From the NCBI GenBank assembly GCA_025359565.1, contig JANYFY010000021.1, positions 56,377-120,376 of the forward strand: a DNA stretch of 64,000 nucleotides, written 5' to 3'. Below the pieces are notes generated by a model. That model was not told the DNA's origin and did no database searches. It saw nothing but the letters and a program-made list of their open reading frames with translations. Position 1 is the stretch's first letter, and each line of letters begins with the position of its first letter. Source of the DNA: Gammaproteobacteria bacterium. GTDB lineage: Bacteria > Pseudomonadota > Gammaproteobacteria > Steroidobacterales > Steroidobacteraceae. This document shows, in pieces, positions 55,217 through 63,953 of the stretch. A program made the position numbers and the translations under genes.

Positions 55217-55876
55217 ATGGCGCGCCGCGAAGCCATTCGACTGCTGGGCATCGCTTCGGTCGCTGCGACTTTTCCGGGATTCAGTCGATGGACTTTTGCC
55301 GGTAGCGGAACCGCGCTGGACGCGTCGGCTTCCGAGGCGGTAACTGCACCCTACCGCCCGCTGTTTTTCTCGGGCGCGCACTTTGAGTTGATCGATCGAG
55401 TCTCCGAGATGATCATTCCCGCGGACGAGACGCCCGGTGCTCGCCAGGCCGGGGTGGCCGAATTTATCGACTTCATGGTGGCCAATCGCGTGCCGATCAG
55501 TGGTGCCGGCCACATCGACGCGCCCGGCGATTCCGCAACCAGCATGGGATCGGAACTGCAGCGACAGTGGTTGGAGGGACTGACCTGGATGGACGCACAC
55601 TGCCAAGCGGAATTCGGCCATGCCTTTTCAGGCTGCAGCGAGATTCAACAAAACGCGTTGCTGTCGGCGCTGGCCTATAAAGCGCAGTTCAACCGGGCAA
55701 CTGCAGCCGGTCGAGAGTTCTTTCAATTGCTACGCGACTACACGGTTGCCGGATACTACACCTCGCGAATCGGCATGGAGAGTCTGGGTTTTCCCGGCCT
55801 GCGCATGTCGTGGCCCAAGCCACCCGGATGCCCGCACTTGGATGATCCCGAGCATTTGAGGCTGCGCGCCTCATGA
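55217..55876 (+). CDS. gluconate 2-dehydrogenase subunit 3-type small subunit (Tat-exported)
   Basis: A 219-residue protein. MARREAIRLLGIASVAATFP is a Tat signal, followed by LIDRVSEMIIPADETPGARQ, the signature of gluconate_2-dh3, the small subunit that helps fold and export GMC-type FAD dehydrogenases. ATG 55217 is chosen over 55202 because it places the twin arginines correctly. Its stop overlaps the start of the large subunit (ATGA), so the two are translationally coupled. Confidence 0.92.
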   Translation: MARREAIRLLGIASVAATFPGFSRWTFAGSGTALDASASEAVTAPYRPLFFSGAHFELIDRVSEMIIPADETPGARQAGVAEFIDFMVANRVPISGAGHIDAPGDSATSMGSELQRQWLEGLTWMDAHCQAEFGHAFSGCSEIQQNALLSALAYKAQFNRATAAGREFFQLLRDYTVAGYYTSRIGMESLGFPGLRMSWPKPPGCPHLDDPEHLRLRAS

Positions 55877-57564
55877 GGACCTACGATGCCATCGTCGTCG
55901 GTACCGGTGCCGGTGGAGGCACGGCAATCAAAGCGCTGTGTGAGGCGGGGCTTAAAGTGCTGGCGCTCAATTCCGGGCCGCGCATCGAGCCGGATAGAGA
56001 TTATCGCAACCACCGTCAAGCTTACGACTTGAAGTACCGCGGTTTCGGCGACCCGCAAATATTGGCCGGCCGCGCGCATCAGGAACGCTACTCGGTCGAA
56101 GAATCCGAATGCAACGAAGGGCCACGTCTGTGGGAGCACGATGTGGCGTATTCCAACGGCGCCGGCACCAACTGGTACTGGAAACGCTGCAAGGGCACCG
56201 GTGGGAAGACGAATTTCTGGGGTCGCTCGTCTTGTCGCTACGGCGACATCGATTTCAAGGCCGCAAGCCTGGACGGTTTCGGCACGGATTGGCCAGTGGA
56301 TTACGCGACTATGGCACCGTGGTTCACCAAGGCCGAGCGCTATATGGGAGTGGCCAGCACCATTCAGAATCGGCCGAGCAATCCAGATGGGGACTACTTA
56401 CCGCCGATGACCTGGCGTTGTTACGACTACATCGTGCAGGCGGCGGCGGCAAAAATCGGTATCCCGTATCTCCCGGACCGTTGCGCGCAGCTCACGATTG
56501 CTCACAATGGCCATCCGGCCTGCCATTACTGTGGCAATTGCAGTCAGGGATGCGATGCCGGATCATTTTATTCGCCCACTTGGTACACCCTACCGGACGC
56601 GGAAAAAACCAAGAATCTCACCCTGATCACGGATGCCTTAGTGCGGGAGGTCTTGGTCGATGAGTCCGGTCATGCCAAAGGCGTGGCCTACGTCGATCGG
56701 GAGACTCGTCGCGAGGTTGAGGTATTCGCCAAGGTGGTGGTACTGGCCGCATCTTGCGTAGAGACCGCACACATCATGTTGAATTCGCGTTCCGGCCATT
56801 GGCCCACCGGTATCGCAAACTCAAGCGGCGAATTGGGCCGAAATTTGTGCGATCAACTGTACGGCAGTCCCGGATATGGATACTTGCCACAACTGGTCGG
56901 CCAACCACCGGCACCGGACAACATTGCCAATTCCACCGTGGCGTGGATGCCGCGCTGGCAGAATCTTAAAACTCCGCGCGAAGAAAAATTTATACGTGGA
57001 TATGGCATGTATATTGGCGGTGGATGCGACGAATACCCCTGGCACTATCGCCAACTAGAGGGGTTCGGCGCCGGCTATAAACGCGAAATCAAACGCTATT
57101 ACCCAGCGACCATCGGCGGTTTGATTCAGGCGCCGTCATTGCCGAGTCCGACCAACTATGTCGATCTCGATCCTGAGAAGAAAGATATTTTTGGCATTCC
57201 GCAGCTGCGATTTCATTTTCAGTGGGGAACCAACGAACTGTTGATGTGGGAACATGCAAAGCAAGTGATGGTCGATTTATTTCGGACCGCGGGTGGGGAA
57301 ATGTGGGGCGCGGACACGACGCCGAATCGACCCGGGACCAGCTTGCACGAGACCGGTGTTTGTCGCTTTGGGTCAGATCCAAAAACTTCGGTAACCAACC
57401 ACTGGGCGCAGACGCACGATGTGCCCAACCTCTATATTTGCGATGCGAGTATTTTTCCGAGCCCCACCGACAAGACGACGACCATGCCCATCATCGCCTT
57501 CGCGATGCGTACCGGCGACTACATACTCAAGAATTTCAAGAGTGGCGTGCACCGTCGCGCCTAA
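55873..57564 (+). CDS. GMC-family glycoside dehydrogenase large subunit with cysteine cluster
   Basis: A 563-residue flavoprotein. DAIVVGTGAGGGTAIKALCE is the FAD-binding loop, GTNWYWKRCKGTGGKTNFWG and GELGRNLCDQLYG follow, and GTSLHETGVCRFG, ICDASIFPSPTDKTTTMPII hold catalytic histidine regions. CHYCGNCSQGC places Cys217, Cys220, Cys223 and Cys227 as a likely iron-sulfur ligand set, as in glucoside 3-dehydrogenases and FAD-glucose dehydrogenases. Having no signal of its own, it would ride out with the Tat-exported small subunit. It likely oxidises sugars at C3 and passes electrons to a cytochrome. Confidence 0.9.
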   Translation: MRTYDAIVVGTGAGGGTAIKALCEAGLKVLALNSGPRIEPDRDYRNHRQAYDLKYRGFGDPQILAGRAHQERYSVEESECNEGPRLWEHDVAYSNGAGTNWYWKRCKGTGGKTNFWGRSSCRYGDIDFKAASLDGFGTDWPVDYATMAPWFTKAERYMGVASTIQNRPSNPDGDYLPPMTWRCYDYIVQAAAAKIGIPYLPDRCAQLTIAHNGHPACHYCGNCSQGCDAGSFYSPTWYTLPDAEKTKNLTLITDALVREVLVDESGHAKGVAYVDRETRREVEVFAKVVVLAASCVETAHIMLNSRSGHWPTGIANSSGELGRNLCDQLYGSPGYGYLPQLVGQPPAPDNIANSTVAWMPRWQNLKTPREEKFIRGYGMYIGGGCDEYPWHYRQLEGFGAGYKREIKRYYPATIGGLIQAPSLPSPTNYVDLDPEKKDIFGIPQLRFHFQWGTNELLMWEHAKQVMVDLFRTAGGEMWGADTTPNRPGTSLHETGVCRFGSDPKTSVTNHWAQTHDVPNLYICDASIFPSPTDKTTTMPIIAFAMRTGDYILKNFKSGVHRRA

Positions 57565-57612
57565 GCGCTGGCTGCCACGTAGGACTAAAGCGGCACACGA
57601 TATGCGGCTACT

Positions 57613-59460
57613 CTAACTGACCACCAGATAGGTCGCATATTGCTGATCCGCGATAGCCGTGAACGGCTGCAGCCGCATGGAACCTGCGGCATGTCGCACT
57701 TCCCAGGTCTGGGCATCGATTCGATTGGCCGCTAGCAATTGAGCGCGGGTGACCGTGGGTAATTCGCCGACAATAGGCATGAGTACCAACGGACCGCACA
57801 GCAGCGCCACAATATTCGGGTGTTGGCCGTCAAGGGGTTCGAGCCGTAAAGTCAGCGGCAGGTCCAAATCGATTCGATCGCCGGGCAGCCAACGCCTCCT
57901 GAGCGCCAAAAATTGCCCCGCGACGGGCACGCGAGTAGCGCGCTTGCCATTGATGGCAACCGTCGCGCCGCTCGCCCACTGCGGAATGCGCAAATGAAGT
58001 GTGAAATCGGCCGGCATCGATGCGTCAATTTTCAATTGCACTGCGCTCGACCAGGGATATTGACCGGTCTGCGTCAGTGACACGTGAGCGGCGCCCTGAC
58101 TCCATTTCACTGTCGATGGGATGTATAAATTGACGTACACCGCCCCGGGGGCGCGGAAGTAACTGTTGATTCGATAGTCTGCCGCCACCTGTGGCATGGT
58201 TCCGGAGCAGCACGGCCATCGATGATCGGAATAAATTTTTCGTCCGTGATTGTTGCAATCGGAGTAATAGAACGTGCTGCCGTCGGCCATCATTGGTTTG
58301 GCGCCCAAGATGGTGTTGTACATGACGCGTTCCATGCTGTCGCCGTAGCGTGCATCACCGGTTACCCGTAAAAGGTAACGCGTTAGCTTGAAGTGCGCAT
58401 AGGATCCGCAGGGCGTCTCGAAACTGTTGTGCGTTCCCTCGTGCGTAGCTTGGATGCTGTTGGCAACCTCCGGTGAATTCGGCTCGAACAAGGTTTCGCC
58501 CGGTCCCCATCCGCCGGTGGCAAATGATTGTGCGGCCAACATGTCGAACCCGTTTTTTGCCGCTCGCAGGTAAACTTCGCTGCCCAAGGTCAAATAGCCC
58601 TGCATGGCCGACGATAGCGCGTTGACATAGCTATAGGCGTGCTTGCCGGCCAGAGCCGGTTTGCCCGCGGCCAGAGCATTGAAGTAGTCATTGTCCAAGT
58701 ACGCGACGCCCATGGCGCGATAGCGCTCGCCCGCGCCGCGCTGATAGGCCAGAAACAGATTTTCCGCATTCGTATACGATTCATCCCAGGTATACGATTC
58801 ATCGCCGTAAGGTCGCCAAGCGATGAAGCGGTCCACCGACTTGCCCGGCAGAAAGGGGATTGCCGCCTCGGTGGTGCGATCGAGAATGGCAAACGCGTCC
58901 GGATCCCCCGCCCAGTAGTGCGAATCCATGAGACCGCATACCAGCTTGTCATGACAATAAGCAGGGAATCGATTCCGCTCGTAAAACTTACCGGAGATGG
59001 TCTGTGCGTACAATCGATTCAAGCGTAGTACTTTCTCCTTGATGGCCGGCGTGCCGGTAATCGCGTAGGCACGTGCCAACGCGGATACCCACTGACCGAA
59101 CGTGGCCGCCGGCGCAAATCCCGTGTCGATGTTGTGATAGTCAAAGTTGGGATCGTAGTGATACCAACCACCCAGGTCGATGCCCGGTGCAGGCTGATCC
59201 GCCATTTGCCGAAACGGCTTCAGCATGCTGTCCTCGTCAAGCCCCATCAGTACGGCGGTGGTTGCACGCAGCTGTTGCTCCTGCAGCCCATCCGCCAAAC
59301 TAACCGCGTCATATCGGAACTCATCGAGCGGCGCTCTGAGTCGATCGGCGCCAAGCGCAAGGGAGACCTGCGTTCGAGCGGCCAATGCACCGAGAGAAGC
59401 CAGCGAAGCCGACCTTAGGAACGAGCGACGGGAATTCGAGGTTGGCATGGGCATAGGCAT
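57613..59460 (-). CDS. exported GH127-like (DUF1680) beta-L-arabinofuranosidase-type enzyme
   Basis: A 615-residue protein. A Tat signal (SRRSFLRSASLASLGALAA) follows three Met codons, and I use ATG 59460. The (alpha/alpha)6 barrel carries ETPCGSYAHFK and HRWPCCSGT, which supply the Glu and Cys ligands of the zinc site known in GH127 enzymes, including the catalytic cysteine. A beta-sandwich domain follows (about 430-600). It would cleave beta-linked arabinofuranose or a related sugar in the periplasm. It is divergent from the GH39 gene. Confidence 0.9.
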   Translation of the reverse strand: MPMPMPTSNSRRSFLRSASLASLGALAARTQVSLALGADRLRAPLDEFRYDAVSLADGLQEQQLRATTAVLMGLDEDSMLKPFRQMADQPAPGIDLGGWYHYDPNFDYHNIDTGFAPAATFGQWVSALARAYAITGTPAIKEKVLRLNRLYAQTISGKFYERNRFPAYCHDKLVCGLMDSHYWAGDPDAFAILDRTTEAAIPFLPGKSVDRFIAWRPYGDESYTWDESYTNAENLFLAYQRGAGERYRAMGVAYLDNDYFNALAAGKPALAGKHAYSYVNALSSAMQGYLTLGSEVYLRAAKNGFDMLAAQSFATGGWGPGETLFEPNSPEVANSIQATHEGTHNSFETPCGSYAHFKLTRYLLRVTGDARYGDSMERVMYNTILGAKPMMADGSTFYYSDCNNHGRKIYSDHRWPCCSGTMPQVAADYRINSYFRAPGAVYVNLYIPSTVKWSQGAAHVSLTQTGQYPWSSAVQLKIDASMPADFTLHLRIPQWASGATVAINGKRATRVPVAGQFLALRRRWLPGDRIDLDLPLTLRLEPLDGQHPNIVALLCGPLVLMPIVGELPTVTRAQLLAANRIDAQTWEVRHAAGSMRLQPFTAIADQQYATYLVVS

Positions 59461-59526
59461 TCTCCAAAAAAGGCCATTGGATTCGCTCAACCGTCATGCG
59501 CGAGCGCCGCCATTCAGATTACACTA

Positions 59527-59546
59527 GCATGCCGCTCGTGGCATGC
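59527..59546. promoter_or_regulatory. inverted repeat between the divergent GH127 and GH39 genes
   Basis: Seven-base arms GCATGCC and GGCATGC flank a six-base centre. The site lies in the 105 bp divergent promoter region, so it may be an operator or a hairpin in the GH39 leader. Confidence 0.35.
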
Positions 59547-59565
59547 CTCATAGCCGCTTTATTCG

Positions 59566-61167
59566 ATGCCAATGACACTCGCTTGGAGGGTACTAGCAAT
59601 CATTTTGCTGAGTGTCCACGTTGCCTTAGCCGCGGACGCGTCCAACGAGTCGCCCGAGGGGGTGCATCAAGCACCCATCGCCGTCGTGGTCGACACGCGC
59701 AAACCCAGCACGCCGTTCCCGCATTATTGGGAGCAAATGTTCGGCTCTGGCCGCGCTGCCTTGGCGCTGCGCGACAGCTACCGTCAGGATGTCCGCCTGG
59801 TCAAGTCGGTGGTGGACTTTAAGTACGTACGCTTTCATGCAATTTTCCATGACGAGATCGGACTCTACGACGTAGACGCCGCCGGCAAGGCCGTCTATAA
59901 CTTTTCCTATATTGATCAGATTTACGACGGGCTGCTGGCGCTGGGTGTGCGGCCCTTCGTCGAGCTGAGCTTTATGCCCAAGAAATTGGCACGCGATCCC
60001 AACAATATATTTGGCTTTTGGTATCAGCCGTACATCTCCGAACCGAAAGACTATGCGCAATGGGACGCCATGCTGCAGGCGTTCGCGCAGCATCTGATCG
60101 AGCGCTATGGCATCGAGGAAGTGGCTCAATGGTATTTCGAAGTATGGAATGAGCCCAATGGGGGTTTTTGGGGTGGAAAACCTTACCAACCCACGTACTT
60201 CGAACTCTACGATCATAGCGCACGGGCGCTGAAAGCCATCAGCCGGCGCCTGCGCGTTGGAGGCCCATCCACGGCCCAAGCGGCGTGGGTGCAAGACTTC
60301 ATTCAACACTGCCACGAGCATCATGTGCCGGTGGATTTTGTCTCCTCGCATGTCTATGCCAACGATGACCCGCAGGATGTGTTTGGAAACACCATTCCCG
60401 TGCCTCGCGACCAAATGGTGTGCCGGGCAGTTCGAAAGGTGCACGACGAAATTCAGCGGTCACCACTTCCTGCGGTGCCGCTGATCTGGTCCGAGTACAA
60501 CGCCAGCTACGCGAATGAACCCAACGTGACCGACACGGTGTACATGGGTCCTTGGCTGGCGGCCACCATCAGTCAATGTGACGGGCTGACGGAGGCCATG
60601 AGTTACTGGACTTTCTCCGATGTGTTCGAAGAGAACGGTGTCGTCAAATCCACCTTCTATGGCGGATTTGGCCTATTGGCGGAGGACAACATTCCAAAGC
60701 CCGCCTTCAATGCCTTTGCGTTGTTGCACCGCTTGGGCGACCGACGTCTTTCGGTGGATTCAGATGCGGCGCTTATAACCCAACGGCGCGATGGCACGCT
60801 CGTAGTGGCGCTGTGGAATTACGCACCGCCGGATGGTACCGGTGCGAAGTACACCCCCGCCGGTTCGTCGCGGCGGCCAAAGACTTTTTTGCTCCAATTG
60901 AAGCAAACAGGCCTCCTGAAGCGGCCGGAGCCGTTGAAGCGTCCAGCGCCCGCTGCTCGCGCACGGGTGTGGCGCCTGGACGCTGACCACGGCAACGTCA
61001 TGAAAGCCTATGATGCGCTCGATCGACCCGTCCATCCCACTCCGGCGCAATTACCGCAGCTCAAGAAAGCTGCACAATTGCCATCGCCGGAGAATTTGCG
61101 GATCAACGATGGTCGACTGAGCCTAGAGATACCGGCTCAGGGCCTGGTATTGATCGAAATACGCTAG
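59566..61167 (+). CDS. exported GH39 beta-xylosidase-type enzyme
   Basis: A 533-residue protein. A signal peptide (about 1-23, ending VALAA) precedes a TIM barrel. The acid/base is Glu196 in YFEVWNEPNGGFWGG and the nucleophile Glu310 in PLIWSEYNASY; the 114-residue spacing fits GH39. A C-terminal beta-domain (about 400-533) follows. Known activities are beta-xylosidase and alpha-L-iduronidase. Its end overlaps the truncated sugar isomerase/epimerase fragment by 4 bp. Confidence 0.92.
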   Translation: MPMTLAWRVLAIILLSVHVALAADASNESPEGVHQAPIAVVVDTRKPSTPFPHYWEQMFGSGRAALALRDSYRQDVRLVKSVVDFKYVRFHAIFHDEIGLYDVDAAGKAVYNFSYIDQIYDGLLALGVRPFVELSFMPKKLARDPNNIFGFWYQPYISEPKDYAQWDAMLQAFAQHLIERYGIEEVAQWYFEVWNEPNGGFWGGKPYQPTYFELYDHSARALKAISRRLRVGGPSTAQAAWVQDFIQHCHEHHVPVDFVSSHVYANDDPQDVFGNTIPVPRDQMVCRAVRKVHDEIQRSPLPAVPLIWSEYNASYANEPNVTDTVYMGPWLAATISQCDGLTEAMSYWTFSDVFEENGVVKSTFYGGFGLLAEDNIPKPAFNAFALLHRLGDRRLSVDSDAALITQRRDGTLVVALWNYAPPDGTGAKYTPAGSSRRPKTFLLQLKQTGLLKRPEPLKRPAPAARARVWRLDADHGNVMKAYDALDRPVHPTPAQLPQLKKAAQLPSPENLRINDGRLSLEIPAQGLVLIEIR

Positions 61168-61822
61168 GGCCGCTCGGGGGTTTGGCGGCCGGCCAGGCGC
61201 TGGTCCTCGCCTACGCGCGTCATTGCCTGCGCGAAACATTCCTTCGCGATGCGGCATAGCACCAGCGATTGTTCCCAGCGATCCGATTCCTCAAGCCCCG
61301 CGAATGTTCTGGCGAAGTAAATATCCGCCGCCAATAGTTCGGGTGCAAACCAAATGACGTCGTGCGCATCTGGGTCGCTGAGGAATCCGGCGAACGCCTC
61401 GGTCCACATCGAGCGATAATGCGCCACGTATGGATGCCGATCGACATCGCCGTCGCCCACATCGACTTGGATGCAGCCGGGATTTTCTATTCTCCCATGT
61501 AGAAATCGCGTTTTATGCAGAATCGGCGCGATGAATTTCATCTTGCTTTCGAATCCGCCGTACACGAATTCGCAACCCGTGTACCAGTTGGAAAAATCGC
61601 CATTGAAACGCAGCTCCGGGAAACGCTTGGCGAATTGCACCGATCTCCAGGGGTCTTGAAAAATCGTGGCCGGATGAGTTTCCGCGAACATCGGAATCCC
61701 CACTTGCAGAGATGCCTCTAGCACCGCCTCGATCAATCGGAACGCCTCTGAGTCATCTTCCAGTCCCCAGCCGATATGCAGCGTCAGGCACTCGAGACCC
61801 GCGTCGTGGGCCTCCGGCGGAC
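61164..61822 (-). pseudogene. 5'-truncated xylose-isomerase-like TIM-barrel sugar isomerase/epimerase
   Basis: The frame reads EAHDAGLECLTLHIGWGLED, then VGIPMFAETHPATIFQDPWR, FNGDFSNWYTGCEF and LHGRIENPGCIQVDVGDGDV, typical of the AP-endonuclease 2/xylose-isomerase-like family with metal-binding His, Glu and Asp. The frame begins after a TGA at about 61824 with no ATG or GTG start, and the N-terminal about 80 residues expected of the family are missing. The break lies next to the IS30 remnant, which probably removed the 5' end. Confidence 0.72.
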
Positions 61823-61856
61823 GTTGTCAAGGTAGTTGTCGCATAAATCATGTTAC

Positions 61857-62339
61857 TTAAGCAGCCCTTTGCAGGGTGATTTCGGTGTCAGTTTCTCCTT
61901 TAATATCGATTTCATCGGGATTCAAGTAGACGACGTCGATACGTCGCCAATTTCGGATTGATCGCCTCCCACGCAGCGCATTCTTGGCGCGCGCACGTTC
62001 TTTTTTTAGCACACCGCGCGCTTGAATAAATAGGCTGCGATAAATGGTCTCGTGGCACACGCGCATGCTCTCGTCGTCGGGAAACTCATCCGAACGGCCT
62101 GACTCACCGGCGGCGACCCCACGCGAAATGTCCTCGCGCTCCCTCAGCGTCAGGGTCAAAATCCCACGAATGCGAGCGCTTGGCGCAATGCCTCCGCGCC
62201 GTGCCAACAATCCCCGCATTGATCCATGATCGCGACCGAAGGCTCGGGCGATTGCCCTCACGTGATAGCCGGCTCGCCACCGAGACCCCCTATCGACTCG
62301 TTCAGCCGCGCTCAAACCCGGAGGTCCATAACGTCTCAT
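61857..62339 (-). mobile_element. IS30-family transposase, internally deleted
   Basis: From ATG 62339 the frame reads MRRYGPPGLSAAERVDRGSR, then AIARAFGRDHGSMRGLLARR and LTLREREDISRGVAAGESGR, the N-terminal HTH region of IS30 transposases. It then jumps to PDDESMRVCHETIYRSLFIQ, which normally lies further on, and ends in an unrelated RIDVVYLNPDEIDIKGETDT tail. The catalytic DDE domain is missing, so this is a dead element. No terminal repeats were confirmed. Confidence 0.8.
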
Positions 62340-62475
62340 AACACCACCTTCGAAAATATCGATTACAGTAGATGAGGTTGCGTCGACCCATTGTGCCGGC
62401 AACTTAATGGGAAGGATTAAGATAACCCGCACCTTCCTGCTGTCGATTTTCTGAACCTCGGAAATCATCAGTTGC

Positions 62476-62498
62476 GATATATCTATTGATGATATATT
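62476..62498. promoter_or_regulatory. tandem palindromes upstream of the toxin gene
   Basis: GATATATC (62476-62483) is a perfect palindrome, and GATATATT (62491-62498), one base off, begins 15 bp further on. They end 6 bp before the toxin ATG. The position fits autoregulation by the antitoxin. Confidence 0.5.
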
Positions 62499-62503
62499 GT
62501 TGC

Positions 62504-62908
62504 ATGCTTGATGAGCCAATGGGCCGCCTTCTGGATTACGACCATCGACATTACTGGCTCATCAACGGTTGGAGTGTCCGTTTTCGAATCGCGGAAATCG
62601 AGGTCAGCGAGGCGCGGCCGCATGGCATCAAGTACTCGTTCACGTTGCATGACGTGGATGGAACCCGCTTGCTGGGATACGACAACGCACACGGTGTGCC
62701 GCGTGCGCAGGAGTATGACCACCGGCATCGCTTTCGGCGCACCAGGGAGCTGGTGGCGTACGAGTTTCGGGGTGCCGATGAGTTGCTCTGCGATTTCTTC
62801 ACAGCTATCGAACGGGCCTGCGCCGAAGAAAGTTGTGCTTTTGAGTTCGAGGCCGACGAGATCGAGTTGGAGACTGAGGAGGACGATGATGCGCAAGTCC
62901 ATGACTGA
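62504..62908 (+). CDS. TumE-family toxin (DUF6516)
   Basis: A 134-residue protein starting at ATG 62504. It reads YWLINGWSVRFRIAEIEVSE, then PHGIKYSFTLHDVDGTRLLG followed by YDNAHGV, HRHRFRRTRE and YEFRGADELLCDFFTAIERA. The Y-S-L and YDNxxG...HRH segments are characteristic of TumE-type toxins of type II toxin-antitoxin systems. The C-terminus is very acidic. It overlaps the HTH antitoxin gene by 20 bp, which is typical of such pairs. ATG 62489 is an alternative start. Confidence 0.82.
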   Translation: MLDEPMGRLLDYDHRHYWLINGWSVRFRIAEIEVSEARPHGIKYSFTLHDVDGTRLLGYDNAHGVPRAQEYDHRHRFRRTRELVAYEFRGADELLCDFFTAIERACAEESCAFEFEADEIELETEEDDDAQVHD

Positions 62909-63245
62909 GTTGAAAGAGGAAATGCGTGCGGTAGCACGAGGCGAACGGCGGGCTTCCCCGCTGCCGGCGGCGCCCCTGCTCGCCGCTTTATCGCGAGAAG
63001 CGCTAGATCTCTTAGGCGTCTTGTTGCGCGAGCACCCGGCGAACGTGACCGAATTGGTGACGCTCACCGGTCGGGCTCAGTCGAACATCTCCCGCTCGCT
63101 GCAACTGCTCGCAAAACATCGTCTGATTCGGCTCGTACGCGAGGGACGTGAAATCCGCCCGGAGGCTATTGCCAAGAGCGTGCGCGTGGATCTCGCGACG
63201 GGCACTTATGAGACGACTCCCCTCTCAGAAACGGCGGCAGCCTAA
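62889..63245 (+). CDS. HTH transcriptional regulator, antitoxin partner of TumE (COG4190-like)
   Basis: A 118-residue protein. LLREHPANVTELVTLTGRAQ then SNISRSLQLLAKHRLIRLVR is an MarR-like winged helix, matching the predicted regulators that accompany TumE-type toxins. It starts inside the toxin gene (ATG 62889, or 62901), so expression is coupled. It probably neutralises the toxin and represses the promoter at the tandem palindromes upstream. Confidence 0.82.
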   Translation: MRKSMTELKEEMRAVARGERRASPLPAAPLLAALSREALDLLGVLLREHPANVTELVTLTGRAQSNISRSLQLLAKHRLIRLVREGREIRPEAIAKSVRVDLATGTYETTPLSETAAA

Positions 63246-63392
63246 GGACGCGGTTGCCGACCGTTACTGCAGCTATCTTTCGCGAAGATCATTCCCGAAA
63301 ATGATCCGGAATTGTGTTGTAGATAATCTGATCGAGTGGTTGGAGTATTGGGACGAGTGCCTCACCTTAGGAGGAACGCCAGGGAGCGATTG

Positions 63393-63953
63393 ATGAAAAA
63401 TGCGACCCTTGTGTATGGCCTGCTCGTAGGGACGATGATAGGAACTTCGGTCAACGCTGTGGCACCCGTCACGTTGCCTAGCGAGGATCTCATTCCGCCC
63501 TCTTCGATCAAACTGGAGCGAAGAGTTGAGCCTTGGTGCCCCGGTGATTGTGCGGTGGGAGTTCCGTTTGTCGCCAGTTAACGCAAGGGGGCTCAAGTCC
63601 TTGTATTTGTGGGCGCGCATCATGCCTTCCAACCCCACAGCCCTACGATGAGGGCGGTAAAGGCCGCGTTCGCTCAATTTCAGCCGGCAGTGGTCATCTT
63701 GGAAGTTTTTCCCACAGCTTGGCCCGAAGTACCAGAACCCACTTGGCCTGACGTTCCCGACCCTACCCGCCGGGAAACAGTGCGGACCTATTTGAGTGAA
63801 TCGGCCGCTGGCGCCGATGGACCGGGAAAAGACAAGCCGAAGAGCTCGGTCGGGAACGGCTGGCCCGGCCGGATAGAAAGCAAGGCAGAAGGAGCGACTG
63901 ACGACAAGCGAGTGAGAATGCGAGGATCGGAAGGGCGCCGAACACTGCGCTAG
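63393..63953 (+). pseudogene. small exported protein interrupted by an in-frame TAA
   Basis: From ATG 63393 the frame encodes a signal peptide (MKNATLVYGLLVGTMIGTSV) and about 60 residues, then a TAA at 63579. The same frame continues directly after the stop with RKGAQVLVFVGAHHAFQPHS, PTMRAVKAAFAQFQPAVVIL and EVFPTAWPEV. The two parts read as one protein split by a nonsense codon. The last about 70 residues (after 63740) look unrelated. I do not recognise the family. Confidence 0.5.

Noticed and set aside
59626..60444. 272-codon open frame antisense to the GH39 gene
   Set aside because: The plus strand encodes WNEPN and SEYN active-site motifs; the antisense frame has no domain.
62508..62888. 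N-terminal extension of the HTH antitoxin across the toxin gene
   Set aside because: The 127 extra codons are the shifted frame of the TumE toxin. The HTH protein starts naturally at 62889 or 62901.
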